Shown here: piece by piece, positions 12,346 to 24,877 of the stretch | How the letters are laid out: each line of letters starts with the position of its first letter | Numbering within the stretch: the stretch's first letter is position 1 | NCBI GenBank assembly: GCA_013054445.1 | Contig: JAAMPI010000154.1 | Span: forward strand, 1 to 58,786 | DNA: 58,786 nucleotides | Source: Cudoniella acicularis | Taxonomy: Eukaryota > Ascomycota > Leotiomycetes > Helotiales > Helotiaceae | Reading direction: 5' to 3' | Program-made: the position numbers and the translations under genes | The notes under the pieces: model-generated | The model's input: the letters and a program-made list of their open reading frames with translations, nothing else | Told to the model about the DNA's origin: nothing | The model's database searches: none

Positions 12346-15300
12346 TCATATCATTGTCGATTGTTTCTCCACTCCGGTTCGGCTTTGACCTAACGAGCCA
12401 AAAAGCTGCTCAGGCGGTACTCTTGACATTCCCGCACTTCTGTCATAGCTGTTGGTGGGTGCAGGCAAGTAGCCCTCTCGCCTTCTGCGGACGCGTTCAG
12501 CGATTACACCAGCGACTACCATCAGGAATATCAATCCAAGAGCAATGGCCAAGGCGATCAATACAACAAAGCCTATAGCGAGACCGTGACCTAAATATTA
12601 GGTCAGCATAAGTTATTGAACACTCGAGTTTCAATACACACCTGGTGTTGGGAAGAAATTCTGGTTTTGTGTGAAGAGTTGGGATAGACTGCCGCCAGTG
12701 TTGGACGTACTACTGGTGAGCGCAAATGGTTGAAGATCGGTGCCATTGAACAAGGCTGCAGATGCATTTCCAAATCCTGGTAGATTTAGAGCGCCGGTTA
12801 TCATAAGGGCCTCATTTGCGGCCACAAAATTAGATGTTGCATGATTCTGCGTCAGCGTTAAAACCTGAAGACCCCGAATGTTCGTGCCACTGCCGAATAT
12901 ATTTCCAACGGAATTCCATGTTGATCCGTCGTACTGCATGAGAAATGCGGAGCCATTTGTGGCACTGCCCGCAACCCATAATTGTGAAGCGTCGCTGTTC
13001 GCCGCCGTCATGGTAGTCACAGGGCCAGGGATTGCGTTGACACCGTTTGCCGCAGTCCAATTTTGAGCTTTGGCATCATAGTTGGCGATAGAAATGTTGG
13101 CGTTATTCAGTGTTAGAGAGCCGCCCACGATGAGAGAGTTTGGACTGGCCCAAAGCAGGGTATTGGCTACCCCTCCTAGATTGGCTCCTGGTTGATTCCA
13201 TTGAGCAGTAGAGGTGGAAAATAGACAGACAGCAGCACATGTCAGCGAGCCAGCCTGTAGGAAGGAGCCACCAACGTAGACATCGCCGGTATTTGGTCGA
13301 ACAGATATGGCATTGACGCTGACATCAGGACCAACTAGAGCAGGTGGCTGCGTAGTAAATGTGGAGCTGATTAGATCGTACGAAATAAGGCCATTTACAT
13401 TGCCATTATTGACGGTTCCAGTGACGGTTCCCCCTGCAAAAAGAGTATCTGCTTGAACTGCCAAAGCCAAGAAGGTGGAATCGCTAGATATTTGGCTGCC
13501 TATGCCGGTAACAGTGTCTGGATTTGAGCCATTTATGAAGACGAGATTGTTGATGTCGGAACCGTTCGAGGCCGTGGCAGTGAAATGCCCTCCAAGAATG
13601 GTGATGTTCCGACCGCCATTATTGTAGAAAAGACCGGTGACAACGCCACTGGTATTCTGGTTTGTAGTAGCCCTCTTTGCCAAGCTGGAAGAAATTTGAG
13701 ATTGCGACGGCTGGATGCGCACAGGGAAGCTGGTGAGTGTTGAAGACGAGAGTTCAACGGCGCCATTTGCATTCAGCTGCGAAGAGGAAAGAGACCCGGC
13801 GAAGAGAGATCCACCAGTAGGGAGATCCACAGCTGCTGTAAGTTGCCCATTAATCGCTGTTGTGGTAGAATTTAGGTTCTGGAGCCAATTGCTGCGTGAT
13901 GGAACCCACACAGCAAAGCCAGTAACCGAAATAGAACTGTTGCTGCCGAACGCAAGAATCTGACTGAAATCACCCGTAAAGGTGATCACAGTCTCTGGAG
14001 TGTTTGCCGTGACATTAAGCGAGAGGGGAACAATGCTAGTCACTAGGCCATCCACGCCGGCACCGAGCGCTGTCCAGGTGTTTTTCGATGTATCGTAAGC
14101 TGCAACACGGTTTAACCCGTTGGGCCCTCCAGTTGTAGTATTTGTGAACGTTCCACCGACATACAGCGTGGTCCCATTCAGAAACATAGTTGTGACCTGT
14201 CCATTCAAACTCCCCCCACTGAGTGGCGTTGCTCCGGAATCTGTGATCTGAAGAATATTTTGGAATATAGTTGTGGAGAAATTCCCGCCAACAAAGGTTG
14301 TATTTCCTGATGTTGCGAGTGTCTGAACACTCACCCCAGTCCCTAAACTCATACCAGCCTTATCAAATGTGGAGTTGGCAAAGTCGGCAGTACTGATAAC
14401 AGCTTCGTTTGGATCGAACTCAAAGATATCATTCAGCCCGCCTGTGGACGAAATAAGAGTAAACCCTACACGTTGAGCAACAACGGATTGATTGAGCAGG
14501 TTCTGGCCGGAACTTGGGGATAAGGTGACCGTTGGGCGGAATGAAGTGCTTCCAGCCTCAATATATCCGAAAAATATCTGATCGTACTTGTCGAAGTTAT
14601 TTGTTTGAAATATTTGTGTCGGCTTAAATGCATTCGAGCTACCGCTAGCCATGGTACCCGTTATATTAACACTGCCCCTAGTTGAACATGTGTTGTCCTG
14701 CATGCACCCTGGCGTGTAGATATTGACAGAATAGTTTCCAGATTGTTTGATATCGGGTTGGAACACAACACTTGCACTGTTAGACCCAGTGATTGTAGCT
14801 GAGAGATACTCGGAGCTGCTGGACTGGGAAGGGCTCACAACCCAAGGACCAGTCGTGGTAGCACTGGAAGCAATTGATATGCTTGCACAAGTCGGCTCAT
14901 TGAATGTATTGATCGCATATGCGAAAATATCATCTTCGAAGAGCTCAATGCCGTCCAGGCCTCCACCACTTCCGTACCATGCCGAGATATCGATCTGGAA
15001 AGAATTCATGCCTACCAAGTTGACAAAATGGAAGTCTTGATATTTTATGCTGGTGTTACTGCTAAGAGGACATTCCGAGGAGCACGAAGCATTCTGTTGA
15101 GTCGCGGGATCAATGTAAGTGAAGTTCATGATTCCGTTAATTGGGAATGCGGTATATCTCCATGTCTGAGTTCCTCGCCCATCCTGGTGAGTGTTCCATA
15201 GCCGCAGTTTAGTTGGTTGAAATCCGAAACCAAAAGTTGCTTTCCAGGATCCTGCAACGTTATCAGCAAGGAGCCAGGTGTTATTGGCACCATCAACACC

Positions 15301-16089
15301 ATTAGTCTTGCACACAATGTTTGTGGGGTCGCTGAAGCCAGTAGTTGTAGATGATTGGGTAGCCGTAATATTGGTACTAGATATGTTAATTATCTGTTGG
15401 TCCGGGAGATTAGGGCTGGTGGTGTTTCCTAGACTTGTGAATGAGCCCCCGAAGATGATGTGCCCATTGGAGGCTTTTGTGATGGATGTGACTGGAGCGT
15501 TGAAGCCGGCAAACGGAAGATTTGCCCATCCGGCATTCCCAACCCATGCAATAGCGTTCGTAGAATTGCCTCCTTTGAAATTGCCTCCAACATAAACTGT
15601 GCTTGTGTCTTGGTCGCATAGCAATGCAGAAACCTGCCCTGAAAGTCCGGGAAGAGGCACAATTTGTGATGTCGTGGTATTAAACATTGCAACTCCGGGC
15701 GATTCCTTTCCGCCCAAGCTTGTAAAATTACCTCCTACTACCACTCCCTGAAAGGTTCCATCCTTGGTCACAAATGCGCACATGGCCTGAATACCGGCAT
15801 CTGCGGATGCCAGGCTCTCAAAGCCCCCATTCGGAAATCGAGCGAGAATTGACTGGCTGCCATTTGTGCTGAATCCATTCTCATTCTGCCCCTCGAACTG
15901 ATAGAGTGATATGCCATCAAAATCGCCTGCAAGACCGACTCGACCCAAGGCGGATAGATCAAGATTAGCGGAAGGTACCGAATTAAAGCTGATGGCCTGA
16001 CAACATTGCGAAAAAATTGCCAGTGAAAGACTGATTCGTAATAGCGGTGGACGTTCTCCAGCTGGATTCAGCCATGAAGAGAGTTTCAT
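12346..16089 (-). CDS. RAX2: Cell-polarity landmark membrane protein Rax2
   Basis: Two exons (16089-12642 and 12590-12346) with a 51-bp intron give 1,230 aa. The first open codon of this frame, at 16146, is TTG; ATG 16089 is preferred because it places a signal peptide (LLRISLSLAIFSQCCQA) near the N-terminus. The large extracellular part contains repeated beta-rich, kelch-like units with VGGNF, YVGGNF, GGSFT and VGGTFT motifs, and many N-x-S/T sites. A single transmembrane helix lies at about 1153-1178 (VVLIALAIALGLIFLMVVAGV), followed by a basic RVRRRREG stop-transfer and a tail of about 50 residues. This is the type I topology of Rax2, a cortical marker for bud-site or polarity choice that in yeast works with Rax1. 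The intron falls just before the TM helix. Confidence 0.93.
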
Positions 16090-18247
16090 CGCTGACCCAG
16101 AGGCTTCGTGATTTCGCAATCCGAGGCCTGGGTTGACGATCTTCAAGGCCTAGTGGCTGGTGTGTTGATTGTTGCGACGATGTCGAGTTTCGCATTGGGC
16201 AGGACGCGACTCTATTCCATTACCCTTTGGCGATCGAGCGAACAATTGCACGCCGGTGTCCACGAGCGATGTCCTGATCTGGTCGCAGATATTCTCCACT
16301 AATAACGAACGTCGTGTTGATGTTGATGAGATGAGCCCGCCTCGATGGAAATGAGGAGGCGGCGAAAGTTAAACGGGCGTCGGTAGAGCAAGCCACCGAA
16401 GCGAAGATTCTGTTGATCGGCCTTCTTCAACGACCTCGTCAGAAAATACTGGAGCCAATGCCGGCAGAGTGTTTGAGGTGAATCTAGTGACGGCTTGGAT
16501 GCATAGAAAAAGTACTGAACGTGTGCAACAGACAGATGTGTTCGTGTGCCGGCCGCGAAGGTTTCCAGGAGTTGTGTCTGTGTGTGTCGTGGCTGTGGTG
16601 AGGCCTCGTGTCGCTGCGCTGTTCGATCGTATTATGTAGAGTATGGAGCTGCTGATGATGTGTCGAAAGACTGTACGTGAGGACGAGGAGATAGTAAGAG
16701 AGTCTCTAAAAGAGTGTGTGGTCTGCGACCTGGATTGCTGTCACTGTTAGGTTTTGCGATGATCCCAATTGAACTATTGCGTCAAGGCTATAGGACAACC
16801 TAGATGCACTATGAGCAGGGAAAGAGGGCACATACCAAGGAAACAAACAAACGTTTGGTTTGAAAAGAGTGACGGTTGAACGAAAGTTGACCTGGAGGTA
16901 TGTGATGCTGCTATTCCATTCTGCAGGAGAAGAGACAGTCTCGGAGGCAGGATCAGACGGAATAGGATGAGATGGTCACCCCCGGAGCACAGCAAAGCAC
17001 AGCAATTTCTCGTCAACCCCCTGAACGCGCAACCAACAGCTGTGGGTCAAGAATAGCACTTTACTTCGTGCTCCGCAGTGTGCTGCGTAAATTTATTTCT
17101 GGCGCAAATAACACAAATATGAATGTTTTCAGAAACACATTTCATACGGCCTCTCAATGCGTCTGGATTTATGAACAGAGATGGCCATATGTTGCAAGCT
17201 CGCAGAGCATCATTTCGTGGGTTGCCCAGGACAATTTGAAGGAATTTGGCACATTGACCAATGAAATCCTTTAACCGTCATGCAACTTCAAACGCGTAGG
17301 AAACTTGTAGGATCGCCGTTCTTCAGACTTGATCAGAGCGCATAATGGTCTGGGAGCGGCAAGCACGTGTGAAGAGATGTTTGACGGGGAATTTTCACTT
17401 TAGTGATTCTATCTGGTCCTGAAGGACGTCTTTTAGCCAGTCGTTTGGTCTGCATCTCGTGTTTTCGCGATACCGTAAGGTTACCCGCCCGGCCGGGATT
17501 TTGCTCAGCGCCGGCTACTTGTTTGACCTCGCAATAATCATTCGTGAGAAGAGCAAAACCACCCAGCTGGGAAAATTATGAAAGCATGTTGGACAGAGTG
17601 GGGACAAGCCACTTACCGTGATATTCGTGAGTTGCTATTCCAATACGAGTACCTTAGCTGGCACTTTACAATCCGGACTTTTCATCCCCGGCTCTGAGGA
17701 AAAACTAGACCGAGCAGTCTGTACAGCTATCCCATATTTTATGTACTATAACAATAAACACTGCATTCGCTTTCTCCCCTGAAATCGGATTCGCATGACT
17801 AGTCTCCGCTTGGTGGTTTGTCTGACCAAAACGGGGTCCCTTTGATTTTAAGAGAGTTGTCTGTATTACTCAGTACCCCCTTGACAAGATTAGAAGATAC
17901 ATGGCCACTTATTTCTATTTCTTTCGGCAGAGCTAGAGTTCAACAGGTAAGCAGGTGGTGGCCTGGACGTTACATTTTTGAAAATCTCTGCAGTCTCTAC
18001 TGGACAGGTGTATGGCATAGTTCGGACAAAAAGGTAAGTGATCTGGTTCAATGTGAATTAGTATAGAGTGGTGTCGGAGTCAATAAGTGAAAAGCCTCAT
18101 GCCAATACCTTGCAAATAACTTGCAAACTATAAGGTTTCTGAAGCCAGCAGTTTGGAAATTGCAACTAATAGCCTTTGGAGAACTTTAAATGCTGGCTAT
18201 TTGTACCGTGCATTTGGAAGTTTTCAATTTGGGTATCTTCCCGACTA
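16090..18247. other. Intergenic region between RAX2 and LCL3
   Basis: About 2.2 kb without a supported gene. The half next to 16090 presumably holds the RAX2 promoter and 5' UTR. The right end is the 3' flank of LCL3. Frames here are under 101 codons, mostly lack ATG, and show no recognisable motif. Confidence 0.5.
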
Positions 18248-19082
18248 TCATTTCGTATTCTGAGCTGCAGCTGTCCTGATTTTATAGTCTCTCGGACTTT
18301 CGTAATTTTTTGCATTTCCTGCCCACATCCCCAACTTCTTTTTCTTTGCCAGTTGTTCGCTCCGCCTGTATTTCTCCTCAAATTCTCCGAATTCGGCACC
18401 CATCTTGGCCTCGTAGACTGTAGCAAACCCAGCCTTCAACATCTCATTCCCCACGTCCTTGCGGAAAAGAAACCGTCGAACCCATACTGTTGCGACAACA
18501 CGTTCGTATTGATCACGTTTGTATATGTAGGCTCTTACTCGACGATTCAAGATGTAACCCTTCAGCCACTGCAAAGCTTCTTCCGAATATGGTTGTGCAG
18601 GTTTGCCAAAATGGGCCCCCTCAGGTGCGTCGATACCGGCTATTCGAATGTGTATCTGAAGACTGAATGAGTATATGCATGAATCTTCTCCGCTTATAAG
18701 ATATTACCGTATTCCCTTTAAGATCCAATTTTTTCTCTGGGATCTTCCGCCACGGTAACCATTCCCATCCTGCTAACCTCCCACCGGGCGTATGAAAAAG
18801 GTGAAAGTTGTCTGCATCACCCACTCTTGTCACCGTGCCAAACAAACTCCTCTTCCTGAAAAATCCGGGTCGTATATGTGTAGCTTCTGGGATGCGGCGA
18901 AGGTAGGAGCGGTAAACACGGATTGACAACAGAATTGTTGATGTGAGGAGTAGCGTAGGAACAACTGTCCGAGGATCAGTGTAATGAGACCAGTCCGTCG
19001 CGTTGAGGCTTTCTGTCCACGCAACAGGACGTTTTCTGTCATCGCGTTCCCTTTCGGAATTCGTTGACCATGGCCATCGCAT
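18248..19082 (-). CDS. LCL3: Mitochondrial-membrane nuclease-like protein LCL3 (SNase domain)
   Basis: Exons 19082-18708 and 18655-18248 flank a 52-bp intron and encode 260 aa, close to the usual LCL3 length. ATG 19082 (MRWPWS) matches the conserved family start; the same frame extends upstream only from non-ATG codons. A membrane segment lies at about residues 40-56 ([17 protein letters not shown]). A staphylococcal-nuclease-like domain follows: [20 protein letters not shown], then [20 protein letters not shown], then [19 protein letters not shown]. The Arg/Asp/Glu pattern of the nuclease active site is visible (R in [11 protein letters not shown] and E in the same motif). In yeast LCL3 is mitochondrial and linked to lifespan; the substrate is not established. 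The gene sits 195 bp downstream of the OGG1 stop, in tandem. Confidence 0.93.
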
Positions 19083-19277
19083 TGTGTTGTTGTTTGGGAA
19101 ACGTGGGGAAGATGGCCTCGGTAGAGCCTCAAAAATATTGTCAAGGATCAAGGGCAGGGAGCACTCTCTTACATGACCAACCAAATCAAGTTTCTTGAAA
19201 GTCGACGTCCAATTCAAAATAAATTAATACACTATCTACATATTTTTCTACTTTAATGTTTTGCTCTCATTTTTAAA

Positions 19278-20610
19278 TTACATAACTCGGCGGCGTTTGG
19301 CCCTCTGGCTTCGGGAGCTTTCTATAGCAAGCTCGCTCACTTCTTCATCCTTGAATTCGTCCTTGAAATTTTCCTTCATATCCTCAATGGCATATTCCCT
19401 CTTCACAATGACCTTTGACTCTAAAACAGTGCCATCCTCTTTCTTGACCTTAATCTCGTCAACATCCACCTCTATTTTGGGTTTCAACCTTTCTGAGAAG
19501 GTCTTCAAATCCGCGGCGAAGAGCACAGAGTGTGCCCATCCAGCTTCTATCCCCCACAATTGCCTGAAATGATCTCCCACTGCGTCATAAGTAGCCTTTG
19601 TGAGACTTTTGTGCTTGCCCTTGCCGAACTTATAATCCCGCTGGGCAATTTGCCAGACATGAGTGTCAACAGGAACGGCTTCACCCCAGCCAAGTCCCAT
19701 TAAACAGACACAGTCAGCTACTTTGGGTCCAACCCCTTGGAGCTGTAATAATTCTTCGTGGGCACTTCGATAGCCTTCCCGACCTCCAGGTGGCATTTTT
19801 GGATTTTGGTCCTGATTTTGATTGCTTAAACTCTGTAGCCAGCCTTCTGGTCTGTCTTTCGCAACTATCAAAGCTGTCTTTGCAATGTATCCAGCACGGT
19901 ATCCAAAGCCAAGTTCTCGGAGATGTGACTCAACTTTTGGCCCAGTAAGAGCTTCAGGTGGAGGGAAATCGTGGAAAGGTATTTCTCCGATGTGACCAAT
20001 GAGGGGCCCATAATGTAAACATAAGTTATTAACCTATGAGTATATGTTAACGAGGAGAGTGTTTGATATCATATGAATCACCATACCATTTGCGATATCC
20101 TCACGATATTGTTGTTACTACTACAAATGAACCCCACCAGAGCTTCCCACGCATCCTGCTTTAGAATCCGGACTCCAGTAAATTTGGGAGCCCTCTTCTT
20201 GAAATTGGAATCCACTGAGGACCATTGCTCGTATAACGAAGCCAAATCTGGTGAAAGGTTCAAGTAATGCCTAATAAGGGTTTCTGTTTCGTCTTCATCC
20301 TGGGATTCAAGGGGCGAAGTACTACTAGAGCCAGGAGGGGTCAATGGATATGCGGCGTCCAATTTGATGGTCCGATAATGGAGATGCGAAGCGTCTTGTT
20401 TCAGAGACAGTATTCGGCCTTGAAGAGCACAAGACCTGTCTGAATGTTAGCCCCTTTCTGAAATAGCAGGAGGCTGGACACTCACCATTCATCATTGTCT
20501 AGCTTTTTCCACCTGAAGGATTGTCCACATCTCAATGTTGTATCTATGCAAAGTTCTGCGAGGCTGACAGAGAGCTTCCGCCACTCAGAAACACGTAAAC
20601 TTGCTGCCAT
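19278..20610 (-). CDS. OGG1: 8-oxoguanine DNA glycosylase/lyase OGG1
   Basis: Three exons (20610-20486, 20435-20087, 20033-19278) with introns of 50 and 53 bp give 409 aa from ATG 20610 (MAASLRVSEW). The enzyme excises 8-oxoguanine paired with C and nicks the strand, starting base-excision repair. An N-terminal OGG domain (LRCGQSFRWKK) is followed by the helix-hairpin-helix-GPD domain: ICSSNNNIVRISQMV, LQGVGPKVADCVCLM and AVPVDTHVW. By alignment from memory the catalytic lysine is K262 and the essential aspartate is D281, the same 19-residue spacing as human K249/D268. The C-terminal 70 residues are charged (VKKEDG, DEFKDEEV) and end in RAKRRR, a possible nuclear signal. Intron 2 splits the conserved SQM/V segment. 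It is divergent from U2AF65, 213 bp apart. Confidence 0.96.
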
Positions 20611-20823
20611 GGTTGAGGTGGTTGAAATTTGAAGGAGTTGTTCTGGAGCCTTGCAGACAAGGCAAGGCAGGGGTCGGCCTTCTAGCGCGCCGTCGATTTC
20701 GCGAGACGGATCTCGAGCAAAAAATAAGATCTCCCCCAAAGCCTTGTCGCGACAGTCAATTGGAGAGACGTCTTGTGCGGCCGAAGAACTTCAACAATTC
20801 ATCAGTTTCGCATCGCCATCACA
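20611..20823. promoter_or_regulatory. Shared bidirectional promoter of OGG1 and U2AF65
   Basis: Only 213 bp separate the two start codons, so core promoters and both 5' UTRs must lie here. The segment is GC-rich in the middle (GCGCGCCGTCGATTTCGCG) and has no clear TATA box, as is common for housekeeping genes. Inferred from geometry only. Confidence 0.6.
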
Positions 20824-22800
20824 ATGAACGGCGACAGCTACTCATCTAGAGGCATGGCACCTTCATCGACAAAACCCAAACCGCAACGTGGAGCTGGTAC
20901 TGACAATCAAGCATCAACAGATACCGGTCGGCATGGTTCATCGAGAGACTACCCTGTGAGTTATTCAAGACCCTTGCGCTTGAGCGACGAGTTAATAAAT
21001 GACAGTCTTCGCGCGACGACCGGCGGGGAGATAGAGGAGATAGAGGAGATCGAGAGCGTCGTCGATCACGTTCCCCAGGACATCGAGGGTCTCGACCATC
21101 TCGTCGGGACGGCGAGGTAGATTCATATTCAACCAGTCGCGACTACAGAGAGCGAGAGCGTGAGGATAGATACTCTGGCAGAGACCGACGAGGAGGTGGT
21201 GAGAGAGAATGGGACAGGGACAGAGGTTCTTCGCGACGCGATGCAAGGAGAGATGACGACGAAAGACCACCAAGACGAGACAGAGACCTGTTTGATGACA
21301 GAAGAGGTGGGGGTGGACGACGAGGCGACAGAGGCGATCGTGATGGATTTGGAGGAGGACCCGGCAGAGAGCGAAAGAAGAGCGCTACCCCACCACCGAA
21401 AAAGAAGGAGCCAACACCAGACCTAACGGATGTTGTTCCAATCCTTGAACGGAGGAGAAGGTTGACACAATGGGACATAAAGCCCCAGGGTTATGAAAAT
21501 GTTACCGCTGAGCAAGCAAAGCTCTCGGGAATGTTCCCACTTCCAGGAGCTCCAAGGCAACAACCGATGGATCCAAGTAAATTGCAAGCTTTCATGTCAC
21601 AACCAAGCGGCTCTGTCACCAATGCAGCTTTGAAGCCTTCCAATTCCCGCCAGGCCAAGAGACTTCTTGTACACAATGTTCCTCAGGCAGTCGATGAGGA
21701 GGCTATTGTAGGCTTTTTCAACCTTCAGCTTAATGGCCTAAATGTTATCGAAGGATCCGATCCATGTATCTCCGCGCAAGTTTCGAAGGACAAGTCTTTT
21801 GCTCTACTTGAATTCAAGACAGCTTCTGACGCAACTGTGGCCCTTGCACTTGATGGAATTACCATGGAGGATAGCCACCATGTTGGGAATGGCGCCTCAA
21901 ATGGCGATACAAAAGGCTTGTCCATCCGCCGCCCCAAGGATTACATCGTCCCAGCTGTTGCTGAAGAGACCCCTCTCGAACCTGGCGTTGTCTCGAACGT
22001 TGTGGTTGATACTCAAAACAAAATATGCATCTCTAATATTCCACTTTATTTGACTGATGAGCAAGTCACTGAGCTCCTGGTTTCCTTTGGCGAGCTGAAA
22101 GCCTTTGTGCTGGTTAAGGACAGCAGCACGGAAGAATCTCGAGTAAGTGGTTTTGTTTCCATTCCTTAACTTTGCTGACACTAGCTTAGGGCATCGCATT
22201 TTGTGAGTATGCGGATCCAGCTGTGGCAACAGATATTGCTGTGGAAGGTTTGAACGGAATGGAATTGGGTGACAAGCATCTCAAGGTACAAAGAGCTAGC
22301 ATCGGCAACACGCAGGCTTCCGGCCTAGAGATGGGAGTCAATGCCATGTCCATGCTTGCAGGTACTACCTCTGCCGGTCTAGAAGATGGTCGTGTCTTGC
22401 AGCTACTCAATATGGTGACTCCTGAAGAGCTAATTGATAATGATGATTACGATGGTAAGGCAAATTCGAACCTCCTCTTCACAAGATTCTGCTGACCAAC
22501 CTTTCAAAGAAATTTGCGAGGATGTTAAGGAAGAGTGCGAGAAGTATGGCAAAGTTTTAGATATGAAGGTGCCGCGACCTACTGGTGGAAGCAGACAGTC
22601 AAATGGAGTTGGCAAGATTTTCGTCAAATTTGACACGCCGGAGTCGGCAGGCAAAGCCCTCCGAGCCTTAGCAGGTCGAAAATTTGCCGATCGTACCGTT
22701 GTAACAACCTATTTTTCAGAAGTAAGAGTATCTTCGTATCCTTCCCTAGCAGTAATACTGACAGCGAGTACAGGAAAACTTCGAGGTTTCTGCATGGTAA
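20824..22800 (+). CDS. U2 snRNP auxiliary factor large subunit (U2AF65)
   Basis: Five exons (20824-20955, 21006-22142, 22190-22454, 22510-22731 as far as 22721, 22774-22800; introns 50, 47, 55 and 52 bp, exon 4 ending at 22721) give 590 aa. The protein binds the polypyrimidine tract at 3' splice sites and recruits the U2 snRNP. An N-terminal Arg/Asp/Gly/Ser-rich region (about 45-165, RS-domain-like) is followed by a Trp-containing ligand motif, RRRLTQWDIKPQGY (about 195-207), which would bind the small U2AF subunit. RRM1 starts near KRLLVHNVPQAV (about 260), RRM2 near NKICISNIPLYL (about 380), and a C-terminal U2AF-homology RRM runs from ICEDVKEECEKYG to the end. The last exon has nine codons and ends VSAW. 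S. pombe Prp2 is the best-known fungal relative. Boundaries agree with the reading frame throughout. Confidence 0.95.
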
Positions 22801-23858
22801 AATGCACGAGAGTCTTTTAAATACACTCCAACTCGGGAAGCAAAGCTGCTAACAATACGATTCTATCTTCCAAGATATCAATCAAATACCGCACTCTCAA
22901 AGAACTACAATACCTCTGTACTTTTAGCAAAACTGTCCGAAGTTGGCGCACATAAGGCATCATTCAAAAGTACTCATTCTCATTCCACGCTTGATCATTC
23001 CCAAACAACTAAAGCCTCGAGATGCTCAAGATGTATAAATTTGACCAACTATTATGAATTTTACTTTGCATTTGGTTTAATAATTATGACATGTTCGCAC
23101 TTCAACCATGAACCACTAATCCTTGTGACATCGAACCTTATGAGGACAAAGCAGGATGCTGCTGCCATATGGACTAATTGTAGAAATACATGCCCACCTG
23201 AGATTTCATCAAGAACCCTGGCCAATTTGTTTTCACAGTTTCCCAACTTCTGCCTTCGAAATAATTAGTATTGACCTATCTTGATGCCCAAGTCAGTAAA
23301 TGAAACAGTACAATAATGAATGGAAGCAAATAGTGTGTACGAAGAGAGATCAGAAGTCCGTTAAGATCATTGTCACTCCCGAAGGAGATCCTAAATCAAG
23401 AGGTGCCAGATATGCAATTGGAGTATCATCCTTTACTCGTCGGGCGAAATGTAAGAAGTTGAGTGTGCTCACATGATTCGAGATCTTTAAAACCTTCGCG
23501 GCTGAAGCGAAGCAGATGTTAAAATTGTGGCAGCAGGAGCTGCTCGACCACAATCTCGGTGAAACGAGTGCATCGCAAGTGCCCTGATCATCAAGTTTGG
23601 CACGAGAAACTGCGCCTGTCTATGCGATGCATTGTGGTGTTCCAGTTCATGGAAAAATGTGAGGTTGAAAATGCTCTCAAATTTTATCTCCAGCAAAGAC
23701 CCAAAATTTCGTTAGCGTGGCACGGTAAGGTTAGCGCGAATTCTAAGCGAGCGCACACACAGATTCACAACTCCATCACAAATTATCGCGAAAAAAGACC
23801 TCAACTCTATCTCCGCCAATTCCACCAACTCGACACATTCGACTTATTCTCAGTCATC
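22801..23858. other. Intergenic region between U2AF65 and RPS13
   Basis: About 1.06 kb with no supported gene. The left part is the U2AF65 3' flank. The right part, ending in an ACTC/CAACTC-rich leader just before ATG 23859, is presumably the RPS13 promoter and 5' UTR. An open frame enters RPS13 from upstream but lacks ATG support. Confidence 0.5.
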
Positions 23859-24551
23859 ATGGGTCGTCTTCACAGCAACGGAAAGGGCATATCAGCCTCT
23901 GCCATCCCATACTCGCGCACTCCTCCTGCGTGGCTCAAGACCACCCCAGAGCAGGTTGTCGACCAAATTTGCAAGCTTGCGAAGAAGGGTGCAACTCCAT
24001 CTCAAATTGGTGTTGTCCTCAGAGATTCGCATGGTATTGCTCAGGTTAAGGTTGTTACTGGTATGACTATGATATTCCTCTTGGGTCATCCTCTTCTCTA
24101 GGGTCTATTCTAATATGCTTAATAGGAAACAAGATTCTCCGAATCCTCAAGTCAAATGGTACGATATCACCGACATGATGCTACTGCTACCATGATGGGT
24201 CACTCCCATGGTTTGCAAATGAAAATACAACAATGCCTCTGCTTGGTCTTTGACTGACGGAGTGATATTTGATAGGCCTCGCCCCAGAAATCCCAGAGGA
24301 CCTCTACATGTTGATCAAGAAGGTATGAATTCTACGTCTTCTATACTCTTGCGTGGAATAATCTGACCAAAAACAAGGCCGTCGCTGTTCGCAAGCATCT
24401 CGAGCGCAACCGAAAGGACAAGGACTCCAAGTTCCGTCTCATTCTCATCGAGTCCCGTATCCACCGTCTGTCCCGGTACTACAAGACTGTTGGTGTTCTC
24501 CCACCAACCTGGAGATACGAGAGCGCCACCGCCAGCACCATGGTCGCATAA
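23859..24551 (+). CDS. RPS13: 40S ribosomal protein S13 (uS15)
   Basis: Four exons (23859-24060, 24126-24158, 24276-24322, 24378-24551) encode 151 aa, the family length. The protein begins [19 protein letters not shown] and ends at a valine-alanine after ATASTM. The central [18 protein letters not shown] and the [20 protein letters not shown] tail identify uS15, a small-subunit protein that contacts 18S rRNA near the central domain and the intersubunit bridge. Introns are 65, 117 and 55 bp. The middle one is about twice the local norm and carries a likely C/D-box snoRNA. Three introns in a 151-codon gene are typical for ribosomal-protein genes in filamentous fungi. Expression should be constitutive and high. 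Confidence 0.97.
24163..24269 (+). ncRNA. Candidate C/D-box snoRNA inside RPS13 intron 2
   Basis: The 117-bp intron (24159-24275) contains ATATCAC (24164-24170) and its perfect complement GTGATAT (24262-24268). Four bases inside each arm lie ATGATGC (24175-24181, a C box with one mismatch to RTGATGA) and CTGA (24254-24257, a perfect D box). This stem-C...D-stem layout is that of an intron-processed C/D snoRNA of about 105 nt. The bases just before the D box (24239-24253, TGCTTGGTCTTTGA) would be the guide; I cannot name the rRNA target. Vertebrate RPS13 genes host U14 in their introns, but the U14 18S-pairing motif is not visible here. Confidence 0.5.
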
Positions 24552-24877
24552 AAGTCGGATATCAAATACGATGTTCAGGGTTTGGCATGGAGTTGGGGTT
24601 GGGGACTATTTGCATTCATGATCGATCTGCCACGACAGACCTTCATAGCATAGAAATGGCAAAGCGAAAACACTCATCCCCAGAAGTCCTGTGAACGCAG
24701 TTTACACTTTCGATCCACATGTGACCAATGGATAATCGTTTCAACGCCTGTATTCTTTGCACAGCCTAAACTTGCAACAGTCCTATTGCCCACTTATGCG
24801 CACTGTAGATACTCCTTGTAATTCTCAGAGTGACCTTCGTGTGCTGCCTTGAAGAAGTCGTGGATATAATTTTAACT
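24552..24877. other. Convergent 3' region between RPS13 and SDC1
   Basis: 326 bp between two stop codons on opposite strands. It should hold both 3' UTRs and polyadenylation signals. No gene was seen. Confidence 0.6.

Noticed and set aside
13715..15595. Plus-strand frames antisense to RAX2 (82-105 codons)
   Set aside because: Shadows of the strongly coding minus strand.
12631..16146. RAX2 start at 16146
   Set aside because: The codon there is TTG; ATG 16089 puts the signal peptide at the N-terminus.
21160..21426. 88-codon acidic frame inside U2AF65
   Set aside because: Alternate-frame reading of the Arg-rich RS-like region.
24061..24125. RPS13 intron 1 as a second snoRNA host
   Set aside because: Only 65 bp, no C/D pair with terminal stem.
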